Of a stretch of DNA of 64,000 bases, positions 28,753 to 37,430 are shown piece by piece (position 1 is the stretch's first letter; every line of letters begins with the position of its first letter). The stretch is taken from NCBI RefSeq assembly GCF_001457475.1, contig NZ_LN831029.1, forward strand, positions 868,001-932,000. The letters are read 5' to 3'. This DNA is from Achromobacter xylosoxidans. GTDB lineage: Bacteria; Pseudomonadota; Gammaproteobacteria; Burkholderiales; Burkholderiaceae_B. The translations under genes and the position numbers were made by a program. The notes below the pieces were generated by a model that searched no databases, was not told the origin of the DNA, and saw only the letters and a list, made by a program, of their open reading frames with translations.

Positions 28753-29362
28753 CACCCTGCTGATGGTGGGCGTGGCCAGCGCCATCGCGGTGCTGGTCGG
28801 CATTCCGCTGGGCGTGATCCTGACCGTCACCGCGCGCGGCAACATGCTGGAGAACCAGGCCGTCAACCACGCGCTGGGCGCGGTCATCAACGCCACCCGC
28901 TCGGTGCCGTTCGTGATCCTGATGGTCGCCATCATCCCGTTCACGCGCCTGGTGGCGCAGACCTCGATCGGCACCACCGCCGCCATCGTGCCGCTGTCGG
29001 TGGCCGCGATCCCGTTCATGGCGCGCATCGCCGAGAACGCCATGCGCGAAGTCGATCCGGGCCTGATCACCGCCGCGCGCGCCATGGGCGCCTCGCCGAT
29101 GCAGATCATCATGAAGGTGCTGTTGCCCGAGGCGCTGCCCGGCCTGATCGCCGCCACCATCGTCACCGTGGTCAGCCTGATCGGCTACTCGGCCATGGCG
29201 GGCGCCATCGGCGGCGGTGGCCTCGGCGACCTGGCGATCCGCTACGGCTACCAGCGCTTCCAGTCCGACGTGATGGCCGCCGTGGTCATCGTGCTGATCG
29301 TGCTGGTGCAGCTGATCCAGAGCCTGGGCGATCGCTACGTGCGCCGCATCTCGCACCGTTGA
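28709..29362 (+). CDS. metI: Methionine ABC importer permease MetI
   Basis: Inner-membrane permease of 217 residues with five predicted helices. The coupling-loop motif is seen in MGASPMQIIMKVLLPEALPGLIAA (about 130-153 region), which contacts MetN. The start at 28709 (MSPQLIDLL) lies within metN, overlapping its last 44 bases, so translation is coupled. MetQ follows 49 bases later. Confidence 0.96.
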   Translation: MSPQLIDLLITSLLDTLLMVGVASAIAVLVGIPLGVILTVTARGNMLENQAVNHALGAVINATRSVPFVILMVAIIPFTRLVAQTSIGTTAAIVPLSVAAIPFMARIAENAMREVDPGLITAARAMGASPMQIIMKVLLPEALPGLIAATIVTVVSLIGYSAMAGAIGGGGLGDLAIRYGYQRFQSDVMAAVVIVLIVLVQLIQSLGDRYVRRISHR

Positions 29363-29411
29363 GCACACCGAACATTCTTCTCCTCCTTCCGACATTCGGG
29401 AAATTCGCAAC

Positions 29412-30209
29412 ATGAGCATCAAGGTTTTGAAGTCGCTGGCCGCGTTCGCCCTCGGCGCCGCCGTATTCGCCCAGCCCGCGCTGGCCCAGGACAAGCCGCT
29501 GAAGGTCGGCGTCACGGCCGGCCCGCACGCCCAGATCTTCGACGTGGTCAAGCAGGAAGCCGCCAAGCAGGGCCTGAACATCCAGGTGATCGAGTTCACC
29601 GACTACGTGCAGCCGAACGTCGCGCTGGCCTCGGGCGACCTGGATCTGAACAGCTACCAGCACCAGCCGTACCTGGACAACGCCAACGCCGATCGCGGCT
29701 ACAAGCTGGTCAGCATCGCCAAGACCGTGATCTTCCCGATCGGCATCTACAGTAAGAAGATCAAGTCGCTGTCCGAGCTGAAGGACGGCGCCCGCATCGC
29801 GCTGCCGAACGACCCGACCAACGGCGGCCGCGCCCTGTTGCTGCTGCAGGCCAATGGCCTGATCAAGCTGCGTCCGGAAGCGGGCCTGAAGGCCACCCCG
29901 ATCGACGTCATCGAGAACCCGAAGAAGCTGCGCTTCATCGAACTGGACGCCGCCCAGCTGCCGCGTTCGCTGGACGATACCGACGCCTCGGCCGTGAACA
30001 CCAACTTCGCGTTGGAAGCGGGCCTGAACCCGGCCACCGACGCCATCGCCCAGGAATCGCCCAACTCGCCGTACGCCAACGTGCTGGTGGTGCGTGAAAA
30101 GGACAAGGACCGTCCCGAGTTCGCCAAGCTGGTCAGCATCTATCACAGCCCGGCCGTGAAGCAGTTCATCGAGACCAAGTTCAAGGGCGCGGTGGTCGCC
30201 GCCTGGTAA
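29412..30209 (+). CDS. metQ: Methionine-binding protein MetQ
   Basis: Periplasmic receptor of 265 residues of the NlpA/MetQ family. The signal peptide covers about 1-25 (AALGAAVFAQPALAQ-like end) and has no lipobox Cys, so unlike E. coli MetQ it appears to be a soluble periplasmic protein. The mature start KPLKVGVTAGPHAQIFD, the NSYQHQPYLD loop and the AVNTNFALEAG segment are typical. It is the last gene of metNIQ and is followed by a clear terminator. Confidence 0.95.
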   Translation: MSIKVLKSLAAFALGAAVFAQPALAQDKPLKVGVTAGPHAQIFDVVKQEAAKQGLNIQVIEFTDYVQPNVALASGDLDLNSYQHQPYLDNANADRGYKLVSIAKTVIFPIGIYSKKIKSLSELKDGARIALPNDPTNGGRALLLLQANGLIKLRPEAGLKATPIDVIENPKKLRFIELDAAQLPRSLDDTDASAVNTNFALEAGLNPATDAIAQESPNSPYANVLVVREKDKDRPEFAKLVSIYHSPAVKQFIETKFKGAVVAAW

Positions 30210-30234
30210 GCCAGGATCGCCTCTCCGATGCAGA

Positions 30235-30258
30235 ACGGCCGCGCAAGCGGCCGTTTTT
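30235..30258 (+). terminator. Intrinsic terminator of metNIQ
   Basis: An 8-bp perfect stem (ACGGCCGC / GCGGCCGT) with GCAA tetraloop is followed by TTTT, 25 bases after the metQ stop. Confidence 0.9.
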
Positions 30259-30383
30259 CGTTGGCGCGCGCGGGACGGCCATTTTTCATGGTCCCACCGG
30301 CGCGACCGCGGGGACGTGTGCACTGGCGCGTTGGGCGGGGCGCGAACGGATGTTGCGTCATTGAGGCGCCTCGTCTCCATTTT

Positions 30384-30412
30384 TTGACAAGGTCTGCGAA
30401 ATCAGCCATAAT
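30384..30412 (+). promoter_or_regulatory. Sigma-70 promoter of tRNA-Lys(UUU)
   Basis: TTGACA (30384-30389), a 17-base spacer and CATAAT (30407-30412) precede the tRNA by 14 bases. This is a near-consensus vegetative promoter at the right distance. Confidence 0.8.
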
Positions 30413-30426
30413 TTCTGGCTTCGGTC

Positions 30427-30502
30427 GGGCTGATAGCTCAGTCGGTAGAGCAGCGGACTTTTAATCCGTTGGTCGCGAGTTCGAGTCTCGCTCAGCCCAC
30501 CA
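30427..30502 (+). tRNA. tRNA-Lys, anticodon UUU
   Basis: A 76-base tRNA with CCA encoded. The acceptor stem GGGCTGA pairs with TCAGCCC; D-arm GCTC/GAGC; anticodon stem GCGGA/TCCGT with loop CTTTTAA, giving anticodon TTT; T-arm GCGAG-TTCGAGT-CTCGC. It has its own promoter and a terminator about 90 bases downstream. Its U34 is the type modified by MnmC. Confidence 0.97.
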
Positions 30503-30593
30503 CCCCAAATTTGTTGGAGCCAAGTGCCTGCGAGGTTGTTCAGGTCTTTGTTCCTGGCGGCCAGATTGCCTCTGGCGCCGCCGCATCGAAAAG

Positions 30594-30623
30594 ACGCCGC
30601 TTTCATAGCGGCGTTTTTTTTTT
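30594..30623 (+). terminator. Terminator of the tRNA-Lys(UUU) transcript
   Basis: An 8-bp perfect stem (ACGCCGCT / AGCGGCGT) with a 5-base loop runs into ten T. The 91 bases between tRNA and hairpin would give a 3' trailer and contain no second tRNA. Confidence 0.9.
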
Positions 30624-30691
30624 GCGACGCAGGCCTTGCCGCGGTTTTCTTCTGGCAGGGCCAGCATCGCATCCCGGCGGGGGAATCGTGT

Positions 30692-30716
30692 CATAATCAA
30701 TAACGATTCCTATTTC
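30692..30716. promoter_or_regulatory. Fur-box-like site upstream of the ECF sigma gene
   Basis: The AT-rich segment CATAATCAATAACGATTCC and the following TATT match about 10 of 19 positions of the Fur consensus, with AATC/GATT symmetry, in otherwise GC-rich DNA 16-40 bases before the sigma factor start. Iron repression of the sigma-FecR-receptor trio is the expected arrangement in this family. Confidence 0.45.
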
Positions 30717-30731
30717 CCTATTTTGTGCGCC

Positions 30732-31238
30732 GTGGACTCCCATCTGGCCAGAAACGCCCGCTTCGCCAGCATCTACAAAGACGATCATCCGTGGCTCGAG
30801 CGGCGCTTGCGCGATGGCCTGCGCAACCGGGAAGATGCGCAGGACGTCGCCAGCGAGACCTTCACCCAGCTGCTGCAGGCGCCGGCGCTGCACCAGTTGC
30901 ACGAGCCGCGCGCGATGCTGGTCACGATCGCGCGGCGCATCACCTGGCGGCTCTGGCGCAGGCGTGAACTGGAGCGGGCCTGGCTCGACATGCTGCGCAT
31001 CCAGCCCGAACTGGTGGAACCCTCGGCGGAGAGCCGCTACCAGACCTTGCAGGCATTGCAGGCCCTGGACGCCGTGCTCGATGGCCTGTCCTCCAAGGCC
31101 CGCATGGCGTTTCTCTACAGCCAGCTCGACGGCATGACGCACGTCGATATCGCCGGCCGCCTGGATGTGTCTCCCACGATGGTGCGCAAGTACATCGCCC
31201 AGGCCTTGCAGCGCTGCTGCGCGGTGTTCGACGCATGA
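30732..31238 (+). CDS. FecI-type ECF sigma factor
   Basis: A 168-residue iron-starvation sigma factor. Region 2 is seen at about 8-75 (RFASIYKDDHPWLERRLRDGLRNREDAQDVASETFTQLL, then ARRITWRLWRR) and region 4 at about 105-160 (LDGLSSKARMAFLYSQLDGMTHVDIAGRLDVSPTMVRKYIAQAL). The GTG start at 30732 gives the usual short N-terminus; longer frames run into the Fur-like site. Its stop overlaps the fecR-like ATG by 4 bases. It should direct transcription of the downstream TonB receptor in response to a siderophore signal. Confidence 0.92.
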   Translation: MDSHLARNARFASIYKDDHPWLERRLRDGLRNREDAQDVASETFTQLLQAPALHQLHEPRAMLVTIARRITWRLWRRRELERAWLDMLRIQPELVEPSAESRYQTLQALQALDAVLDGLSSKARMAFLYSQLDGMTHVDIAGRLDVSPTMVRKYIAQALQRCCAVFDA

Positions 31239-32224
31239 GCGCCACGCCCGCCGCCGCGGCGCGCGAAGCCGCCATTGCCTGGCGGCTCTGTCTGTCCGGG
31301 GGCGCGGCCACGGAGGCCGACCAGCGCGCATTCGAGGCCTGGTTGGCCGCCAGTCCGTCGCACCAAGCGGCCTGGCACCACCTGGAGGCGGCGCTCGGCA
31401 GCGCGCTGCACGCCATCGATCCCCGTCTGTTGAGCGCTTCCGGCGCGTTGCGGCGCTCCTTGCTGCGGCCGCAGGAGGCCCAGCGGCGTCGGCTGAACAA
31501 GCTGCTCCTGACCGCTGGCGGACTGGTCGGCGGCGCCGTCTGCCTGGACCGGTTCCTGCCGCTGACCCACGTGGCGGCGGACTACCTGACCGCCACCGGA
31601 CAGCGCCGTACCGTGGCCTTGCCCGATGGCGCCATCATGGAACTGGACGCGCGCACCGCGGCCAGCGTCGATTTTTCGGGCGGGCGGCGGCGGGTGCGAC
31701 TGGAAGCGGGCGCCATCGTCGTGAGGTTGGCCGACGGCGCCGACGCGGTTGGCGGAGCGTCACCGCTGCGCATCCAGACCGCGCAAGGCACGGTGCTGCC
31801 GCGCAGCGGCAGCGTGCTGGTGCGATGCGCCGAGGATCGCAGCCAGTGCGTGGCGCTGACCGGACAGGCCGGGATCGTCACCGTGGGCGGCCAGCAGCGC
31901 CTGCTGGCCGAGGGGGAGGGCGCGTGGTTCGACGCGCACAGGATCGACCCGGTCCAGGCGGCGCAGACCCATGCGGCCGCCTGGCAGGAAGGGCGGATCG
32001 AGGTCCACGACGAGCCGCTGCAACGGGTGGTCGATGCGCTGGCGCGCTATCGCCCCGGCTGGATCCGGGTGTCCGCCGCCGCCAGCCGCCTGCGGGTGTC
32101 CGGCCTGTTCCCGCTGGACGATACCGAGCGCGCCCTCGAGGCCCTGCGCCACACGCAGCCGATCACCCTGCGCCGCTTCGGCGCCTGGCTGGTGATGATC
32201 GACGTCGCGGCGCGGCAGGCCTGA
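31235..32224 (+). CDS. FecR-type anti-sigma/signal transducer
   Basis: Inner-membrane regulator of 329 residues. Seen: cytoplasmic N-terminal DUF4880-type region (about 8-60; AWRLCLSGGAATEADQRAFEAWL), one membrane segment at about 88-108, and a periplasmic FecR domain (about 118-320; GQRRTVALPDGAIMELDARTA). It holds the sigma factor inactive until the receptor's N-terminal domain signals. ATGA overlap with the sigma gene upstream; the receptor starts 103 bases downstream. Confidence 0.94.
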   Translation: MSATPAAAAREAAIAWRLCLSGGAATEADQRAFEAWLAASPSHQAAWHHLEAALGSALHAIDPRLLSASGALRRSLLRPQEAQRRRLNKLLLTAGGLVGGAVCLDRFLPLTHVAADYLTATGQRRTVALPDGAIMELDARTAASVDFSGGRRRVRLEAGAIVVRLADGADAVGGASPLRIQTAQGTVLPRSGSVLVRCAEDRSQCVALTGQAGIVTVGGQQRLLAEGEGAWFDAHRIDPVQAAQTHAAAWQEGRIEVHDEPLQRVVDALARYRPGWIRVSAAASRLRVSGLFPLDDTERALEALRHTQPITLRRFGAWLVMIDVAARQA

Positions 32225-32327
32225 GGCGCGATTGCCGCGCCACAGAAAATTTTTCGCGCCGGGTGTTTTTTTGGCGATGCCATTGCACATACATGGAACG
32301 CGTCTTCACGCAATCACGGAGTGTTCC

Positions 32328-34718
32328 ATGTTCTGCTTCAGGTCCCCGGCTTCCCGCGCGCTGGCCGCGCTCGCCTTCGCCAGCGCCGTCCCGGTCCAGG
32401 CGCAAGTCGCCCAGGAGGTCCGGTCGTATCGCATCGCGGCCGGCCCGCTCGACGTCGCGCTGACCCAGATCGCGCGGACCGCGGGCGCGGTGATCTCGTA
32501 TTCGCCCGAACTGGTGGCCGGCAAGATGGCGCCAGCGGTCGCTGGCGACCTGACGCTGCGGCAGGCCGCCGGGCGCGCGCTGGCCGACTCGGGCCTGGAG
32601 CTGTCCACGGCGGCGGATGGCACCCTGACGCTGCGGCGGAGCGCGGCAGGCGTTGCCACGCTGGCGCCGGTGAATGTCGAAGGCGCCACGCTGGGGCCGG
32701 TCACCGAGGGCTCGGGCGCGTACACGATCGGTTCGATGAGCACCGCGACCAAGTTCCAGTTGTCCCAGCGCGAGACGCCGCAGTCGATCAGCGTGGTGAC
32801 GCGGCAGCAGATGGATGACCGGGGCTTCCAGTCATTGGATGAGGTGGCGCGCGATACCACGGGCCTGACCACGCGCCAGATCGGCGGCGGCGAGCGGACC
32901 CAGTTCTTCTCGCGCGGGTTCGAGATCAGCTCCTTCCTGGCCGATGGCGTGCCGCTGGCCTATGACTACGACACGCAGGGCGTCGCCACCCTGGCGATGT
33001 ATGACCACGTGGAGGTGCTGCGAGGCGCGTCCGGGCTGATGACCGGCGTGGGCAATCCGTCGGGCACGATCAATCTGGTGCGCAAGCGGCCGACCTCCAC
33101 GCCGCAATTCTCGGTGACGACCAGCGCGGGCAGCTGGGACAACTACCGTGGCGAGGTCGATGGGTCGGGGCCCCTGAACGCCAGCGGCAGCGTGCGCGCG
33201 CGTGGCGTGGTCGCCTACCAGGATTCGCGCACCTTCAAGAAGGCGTACGAGCATCAGCGGCAGCTGTACTACGGCACGATCGAGGCCGACCTGGGCGCGA
33301 ACACCACGCTGAGCGTGGGCGGCTACTACAACCGCGAGGACAACCCGGGCGCCGACTGGAACGGCCTGCCGACGCGGCGTGATGGCTCGTTCTATGACTT
33401 CAATCGGTCGACCCGCCTGACCCCCGACTGGGCCTACTGGAACAAGGAGAACTCCAGCCTGTTCGCCGAGCTGGACCACCGTTTCGCGAACGGCTGGAAA
33501 GGCCGGGTGACGGCCCGCGTGCTGCGCTCGAAGCTGGACATGCTGGGCACATATCTCTATCCCCTGGAGGATTCCGAGGACTTCGGCCAGGGCGCGGGCC
33601 AATACGCCTACGACAAGACGCAGCACAGCATCGACGGCTACCTGAGCGGTCCGTTCCAGCTGCTGGGCCGCACCCACGAACTGGTGCTGGGCGGCAGCTT
33701 TCGCCGCAACAAGGACGATGACGGCCCGGGCGGCTGGCCCACGGATTACAACGTGATCGTCGATCCCATGAACTGGGATTCCAGCGCGGTGCCCAAGCCC
33801 GCGTTCACCTACCCGTGGTCGCGCAAGGGCCACCAGCGCTTGTCCAGCGCGTACGCCACCACCCGGCTCAGCCTGGCCGATCCCCTGACGCTGATGCTGG
33901 GGGCGCGGGTCGATTCGTATGAATACCGCATGACGCTGAAGTCCGGCGACTACGTCGATCCGGCCGGCTACAAGGTGAGCAATGAGATCACGCCCTACGC
34001 CGGGCTGGTCTACGACCTGGACGCCCACCACTCGGTGTATGCCAGCTGGACCTCGATTTTCCAACCACAGAACTACCAGACGGCGACGGGCGCGTTGCTG
34101 GATCCGGTGACGGGCACCAATCTGGAGGCCGGGGTCAAGGGTGAGTACTTCGATGGCAGGCTCAATGCCAGCGCCGCGATTTTCCAGATCAACCAGCGCA
34201 ACCTGCCGATCACGCAGTTGCAGTCCACCTGCGCGAATCCGACCCAGTCGTGCTATTCGCAAGCGGGCGAGGTGCGGAGCCGGGGGGTGGAGCTGGAACT
34301 GGCCGGCACCTTGACGCCGGGTTGGCAGGTCATGGCCGGCTACACCTACAACCAGTCCACGTACCTCAAGGATTCGGAGAACGGTCCGGCCGGCACGCGC
34401 TATGACACGCAGACGCCGCGCCACCTGTTCAAGCTGTCCACCATGGTCACGCTGCCCGGCGCGCTGAACGCATGGCGCGTGGGCGGCGCGGTCCGCCTGC
34501 AAAGTCCGATCAGCCTGCCGCGCTACAACGTGCGGCAGGCGGGCTATGGCATTGTCGATACGGTCGTGTCGTACCAGGCGAGCCGCAACCTGGATCTGCG
34601 CCTGAACGTGTACAACATCTTCGACAAGTACTACTACCAGGCGATCGGCAGCACCCAGGACAACAACCATTTCGGCGCGCCGCGGTCGTTCCTGCTGACC
34701 GCCAAATACACTTTCTGA
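32328..34718 (+). CDS. TonB-dependent siderophore receptor with signalling (STN) domain
   Basis: Outer-membrane transducer of 796 residues. Seen: signal peptide 1-26 (ASAVPVQAQ), an STN signalling domain at about 30-105 (YRIAAGPLDVALTQIARTAGAVISYSPEL), a plug at about 130-250 with DHVEVLRGASGLMTG and GNPSGTINLVRKRP, and a 22-strand barrel ending in Phe (AKYTF). This is the FpvA/FecA-like class. GGAG lies 6 bases before the ATG at 32328. Together with the sigma/FecR pair it forms a full cell-surface signalling unit. The siderophore is unknown; a xenosiderophore is likely, since no synthesis genes are near. Confidence 0.95.
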   Translation: MFCFRSPASRALAALAFASAVPVQAQVAQEVRSYRIAAGPLDVALTQIARTAGAVISYSPELVAGKMAPAVAGDLTLRQAAGRALADSGLELSTAADGTLTLRRSAAGVATLAPVNVEGATLGPVTEGSGAYTIGSMSTATKFQLSQRETPQSISVVTRQQMDDRGFQSLDEVARDTTGLTTRQIGGGERTQFFSRGFEISSFLADGVPLAYDYDTQGVATLAMYDHVEVLRGASGLMTGVGNPSGTINLVRKRPTSTPQFSVTTSAGSWDNYRGEVDGSGPLNASGSVRARGVVAYQDSRTFKKAYEHQRQLYYGTIEADLGANTTLSVGGYYNREDNPGADWNGLPTRRDGSFYDFNRSTRLTPDWAYWNKENSSLFAELDHRFANGWKGRVTARVLRSKLDMLGTYLYPLEDSEDFGQGAGQYAYDKTQHSIDGYLSGPFQLLGRTHELVLGGSFRRNKDDDGPGGWPTDYNVIVDPMNWDSSAVPKPAFTYPWSRKGHQRLSSAYATTRLSLADPLTLMLGARVDSYEYRMTLKSGDYVDPAGYKVSNEITPYAGLVYDLDAHHSVYASWTSIFQPQNYQTATGALLDPVTGTNLEAGVKGEYFDGRLNASAAIFQINQRNLPITQLQSTCANPTQSCYSQAGEVRSRGVELELAGTLTPGWQVMAGYTYNQSTYLKDSENGPAGTRYDTQTPRHLFKLSTMVTLPGALNAWRVGGAVRLQSPISLPRYNVRQAGYGIVDTVVSYQASRNLDLRLNVYNIFDKYYYQAIGSTQDNNHFGAPRSFLLTAKYTF

Positions 34719-34728
34719 GGCAGGGGGA

Positions 34729-35160
34729 TCAGAGCGGCAGCAGCGCCGTCGCCTCGATCTCGACCAGCATGCCGTCGAGCGCCAGCCGCGGCACCGGGAT
34801 CAGGGTGCAGGCGGGCGCCAGGTGGATGCCCCAGCGCGACTTGATCTCGTTGGAGAACAGCGCCAGGCGTTCCTGGGTGTGGTCGACCACCAGCACCGTC
34901 AGCTTGGCCACATCGAACAGGGTGGCGCCGGCCGCGTGCAGGGCGGTCTGCACGTTGTCCAGCGCCTGGCGCACCTGGACGAGGAAGTCAGGGGATAGTT
35001 CGCCCCGGCTGTTTTCGCCACCCTGGCCGGCCGCGAACACCAGCCGGGCGGGCGTGTCGGCCACGGCCACATGCGAGTAGCCATTGGGGCGGGGGTCGTA
35101 CAGGCCCGGTGGGTTGATGAAGGCGAGCGAGGACAAGGCGGGGGTGATGCGGGACGACAT
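34729..35160 (-). CDS. RidA/YjgF/UK114-family protein
   Basis: A 143-residue member of the Rid family, whose best-known members hydrolyse reactive enamine/imine intermediates in the cytoplasm as trimers. The substrate-binding Arg is seen in CTLIPVPRLALDGMLVEIEA and the family core in FAAGQGGENSRGELSPDFLVQVRQALDNVQTAL. It is longer than archetypal RidA (about 128) and probably belongs to another Rid subgroup. The start at 35160 (MSSRIT) replaces the frame's first ATG at 35178. Its stop is 10 bases from that of the TonB receptor, on the opposite strand. Confidence 0.88.
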   Translation of the reverse strand: MSSRITPALSSLAFINPPGLYDPRPNGYSHVAVADTPARLVFAAGQGGENSRGELSPDFLVQVRQALDNVQTALHAAGATLFDVAKLTVLVVDHTQERLALFSNEIKSRWGIHLAPACTLIPVPRLALDGMLVEIEATALLPL

Positions 35161-35261
35161 GCGGGACTCCGGGAACAACCGTATTGGTGAAGCCGGAGTA
35201 TCGAACCTAAACCGCGGTTGAGGTCAAGCGATCGCCCGCAATCGTCGGCGGGCCCCAAGGA

Positions 35262-35549
35262 TCAGGACAGGGTGCGGGGCGGCATGGCCGACAGGTCGGC
35301 CAGGCTCAGGCCACAGCCGCGCGCGCGTTCGGCCAGGGTGGCGCTTTGTTCCAGCGCCCGTTTGCTTTCGATCAGCAGTACGTCGAGCTGCTCGTCCAGC
35401 GACGACGCCATGGCCCAGGCCCGCTCGGCGAATTCGGCCGAGAAGGCGTCGACACAGGATTTGCAGATGGACGAGCCATTTCTTTCCAGCAGCGGCGCGC
35501 CTTGGGCCAGCGTCGATAGGCAGAAATGGCAGGCGAGGGCGCGGTTCAT
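35262..35549 (-). CDS. Small protein with a lone ClpX-type C4 zinc finger
   Basis: A 95-residue protein. Residues 7-32 (Cys7-x2-Cys10 ... Cys29-x2-Cys32, with LLERNGSSICKSCVDAF) resemble the zinc-binding domain at the N-terminus of ClpX, but no AAA+ domain follows. The rest is helical (about 35-85). In ClpX this domain dimerises and binds adaptors and substrates, so a stand-alone copy could act as an adaptor or a decoy; that is inference. It lies downstream of the chemoreceptor gene on the same strand after a large hairpin. Confidence 0.75.
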   Translation of the reverse strand: MNRALACHFCLSTLAQGAPLLERNGSSICKSCVDAFSAEFAERAWAMASSLDEQLDVLLIESKRALEQSATLAERARGCGLSLADLSAMPPRTLS

Positions 35550-35573
35550 GCGTCGGGGCTCGTGGTCGGGTGG

Positions 35574-35605
35574 AGGCCCGCCGCGGCAAGGGCTGCGGCG
35601 GGCCT
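35574..35605. terminator. Long hairpin between chemoreceptor and zinc-finger gene
   Basis: An 11-bp perfect stem (AGGCCCGCCGC / GCGGCGGGCCT) with a 10-base loop lies between the MCP stop (35666) and the zinc-finger start (35549). No T-run follows on either strand. It may end or attenuate MCP transcription. Confidence 0.5.
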
Positions 35606-35665
35606 GACCTACAGGACAACGGCCGATTCGGCGAAGTCTTAAATCGCCGTCTCCCCAGGCGTGTT

Positions 35666-37282
35666 TCAGGCGACGTAGGCCGCGCGCAGCGGCGCGGCGA
35701 TGGCCTGCGGCGTCACGTCGATGACGGTCTCGGCCGGCAGCTTGAAGAACGCCGCGGTGGCCGCCAGGCGCTTGGCCTGCTCTTCCAGCGATGCGGCCGC
35801 GGCCGCGGCTTCCTCGACCAGCGCCGCATTCTGCTGGGTGACGTCGTCCATCTGGGTGACGGCGCGGTTGATCTGGTCGATGCCGAGGGACTGTTCGGTC
35901 GAGGCTTCGGTGATCTCCGCCATGATGTGGGTGACGCGCTGCACCGAGGCGACGATTTCCTGCATGGTGTCGCCCGCCACGCGCACTTGCTGCGCGCCGT
36001 TGTCGACATTGCTGGAGGATTGCTCGATCAGGTCTTTCACTTCCCGGGCGGCCTGGGCGCTGCGCTGGGCCAGCGTGCGCACTTCGCCGGCGACCACGGC
36101 GAAACCCTTGCCCTGCTCGCCGGCGCGGGCCGCCTCGACCGCGGCGTTCAAGGCCAGGATATTGGTCTGGAAGGCGATGCCGTCGATCACCGAGACGATC
36201 TCGGCGATGCGGCGCGAGCTTTCCGAGATCCGGGCCATGGTTTCCACCACCTGGCCGACCGCTACTCCGCCGCGCAGCGCGACCCCGCGGCTTTCGGCCG
36301 CGAGACCGTTGGCCTGGTGCGCATGCTCGGTGTTCTGCTTGACCGCGGTGGCGAGCTCTTCCATGGAGGCGGCGGTTTCCTCCAGCGAGGCGGCCTGTTC
36401 CTCGGTGCGGGACGACAGATTGGTGTTGCCCGAGGCGATCTCGGCGGCGCCGGTATTGATTTCGGTGACGCTGCGGCGCACCTCGGCGACAGTACGGGTC
36501 AGGCTCTCCTGCATGCGCTTGAGCGCCATGAACAGGACGCCGATTTCGTTGTCCGAGTTCACCGCGACGCGCTGGGTCAGGTCGCCCGACGCGATGCGGT
36601 CGAAATGCAGGGCGGCGTCTTTCAGCGGTTGCAGCACCTGGCGGCTGATGAAGCGCCAGCAGCCCAGCGCCAGGACGGCGGCCAGGGCCAACATGATGAT
36701 GGTGGACAGTTCCGCCCGGTCGTAACGCTGGTCGGAAGCCGTGTTGATGGCGGCACTGCGGCGTTCGGTGTGCTCCAGGAAGCCATTGACCCGCTCGACG
36801 AAGCGGGCGTCGGCGCCGCGCGTGTCGGCGACCGCGGCCGCGTAGCCTTCCGCCGACTGCTTCTGCAGCGCCTGCTCCAGGGTTTCGATGCTGCGCACGT
36901 AGCCGTTGAAGACGCTGTCCAGTTCGCTGGCAAGCTTGGCGCCGGCCTCGGTGTTCTTGGGCACCTGCTGGTACACGGCGAAGCGCTTGCGCGCCTCGCG
37001 CAGGTATTGCGTGGCCTGGTCGATGCTGCCTTGCGCCTGGCTGCCCTTGCCGGACACGATGTCCAGGTAGGCGGCCACCAGCGTCAGCCGGCTGCGCAGC
37101 AGCAACGTCTGGGTGTCATAGAGCGGGCGGGTCTGTTCGGTGGCGACCGAGTTCAGGTCGTCCACCGCCGTGTCGGCGTCGAGCGCATACAGCCAGCCCA
37201 TGCCGGTGGCGACCGCCAGCGCCAGGACGAAGATGGCCAGGACGGCCAGCAGGCCGGTGCGTATCTTCAGGTTCTTCAGCAT
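35666..37282 (-). CDS. Methyl-accepting chemotaxis protein
   Basis: Transmembrane chemoreceptor of 538 residues. Seen: membrane helices at about 7-30 and 192-212, a periplasmic four-helix-type sensor between them, a HAMP domain at about 213-266, and the cytoplasmic coiled coil with the conserved tip (VSVIDGIAFQTNILALNAAVEAARAG then EQGKGFAVVAGEVR). No NWETF-type CheR-docking tail is present at the C-terminus. The ligand is unknown and no che genes are nearby. AGGAG precedes the ATG, and a good promoter is found at 37351-37379. Confidence 0.95.
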   Translation of the reverse strand: MLKNLKIRTGLLAVLAIFVLALAVATGMGWLYALDADTAVDDLNSVATEQTRPLYDTQTLLLRSRLTLVAAYLDIVSGKGSQAQGSIDQATQYLREARKRFAVYQQVPKNTEAGAKLASELDSVFNGYVRSIETLEQALQKQSAEGYAAAVADTRGADARFVERVNGFLEHTERRSAAINTASDQRYDRAELSTIIMLALAAVLALGCWRFISRQVLQPLKDAALHFDRIASGDLTQRVAVNSDNEIGVLFMALKRMQESLTRTVAEVRRSVTEINTGAAEIASGNTNLSSRTEEQAASLEETAASMEELATAVKQNTEHAHQANGLAAESRGVALRGGVAVGQVVETMARISESSRRIAEIVSVIDGIAFQTNILALNAAVEAARAGEQGKGFAVVAGEVRTLAQRSAQAAREVKDLIEQSSSNVDNGAQQVRVAGDTMQEIVASVQRVTHIMAEITEASTEQSLGIDQINRAVTQMDDVTQQNAALVEEAAAAAASLEEQAKRLAATAAFFKLPAETVIDVTPQAIAAPLRAAYVA

Positions 37283-37350
37283 GCTCGCAGGCTCCTATGT
37301 ATGTCTTGGTGCTGACCCGTCAAAGCGCGGTGTCGGAAAAATCCGGACTG

Positions 37351-37379
37351 ACTGTAAATTTGAATTACATATTTAACAA
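37351..37379 (-). promoter_or_regulatory. Probable sigma-70 promoter of the chemoreceptor gene
   Basis: On the minus strand TTGTTA (37379-37374), a 17-base spacer and TACAGT (37356-37351) lie about 70 bases before the MCP start in an AT-rich stretch. A flagellar sigma-28 promoter was looked for and not found. Confidence 0.55.
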
Positions 37380-37430
37380 TTGATCATTTTTCATCGGGGC
37401 ATTCTGGTTTCGGCAATGCCAGCCGGCCGG

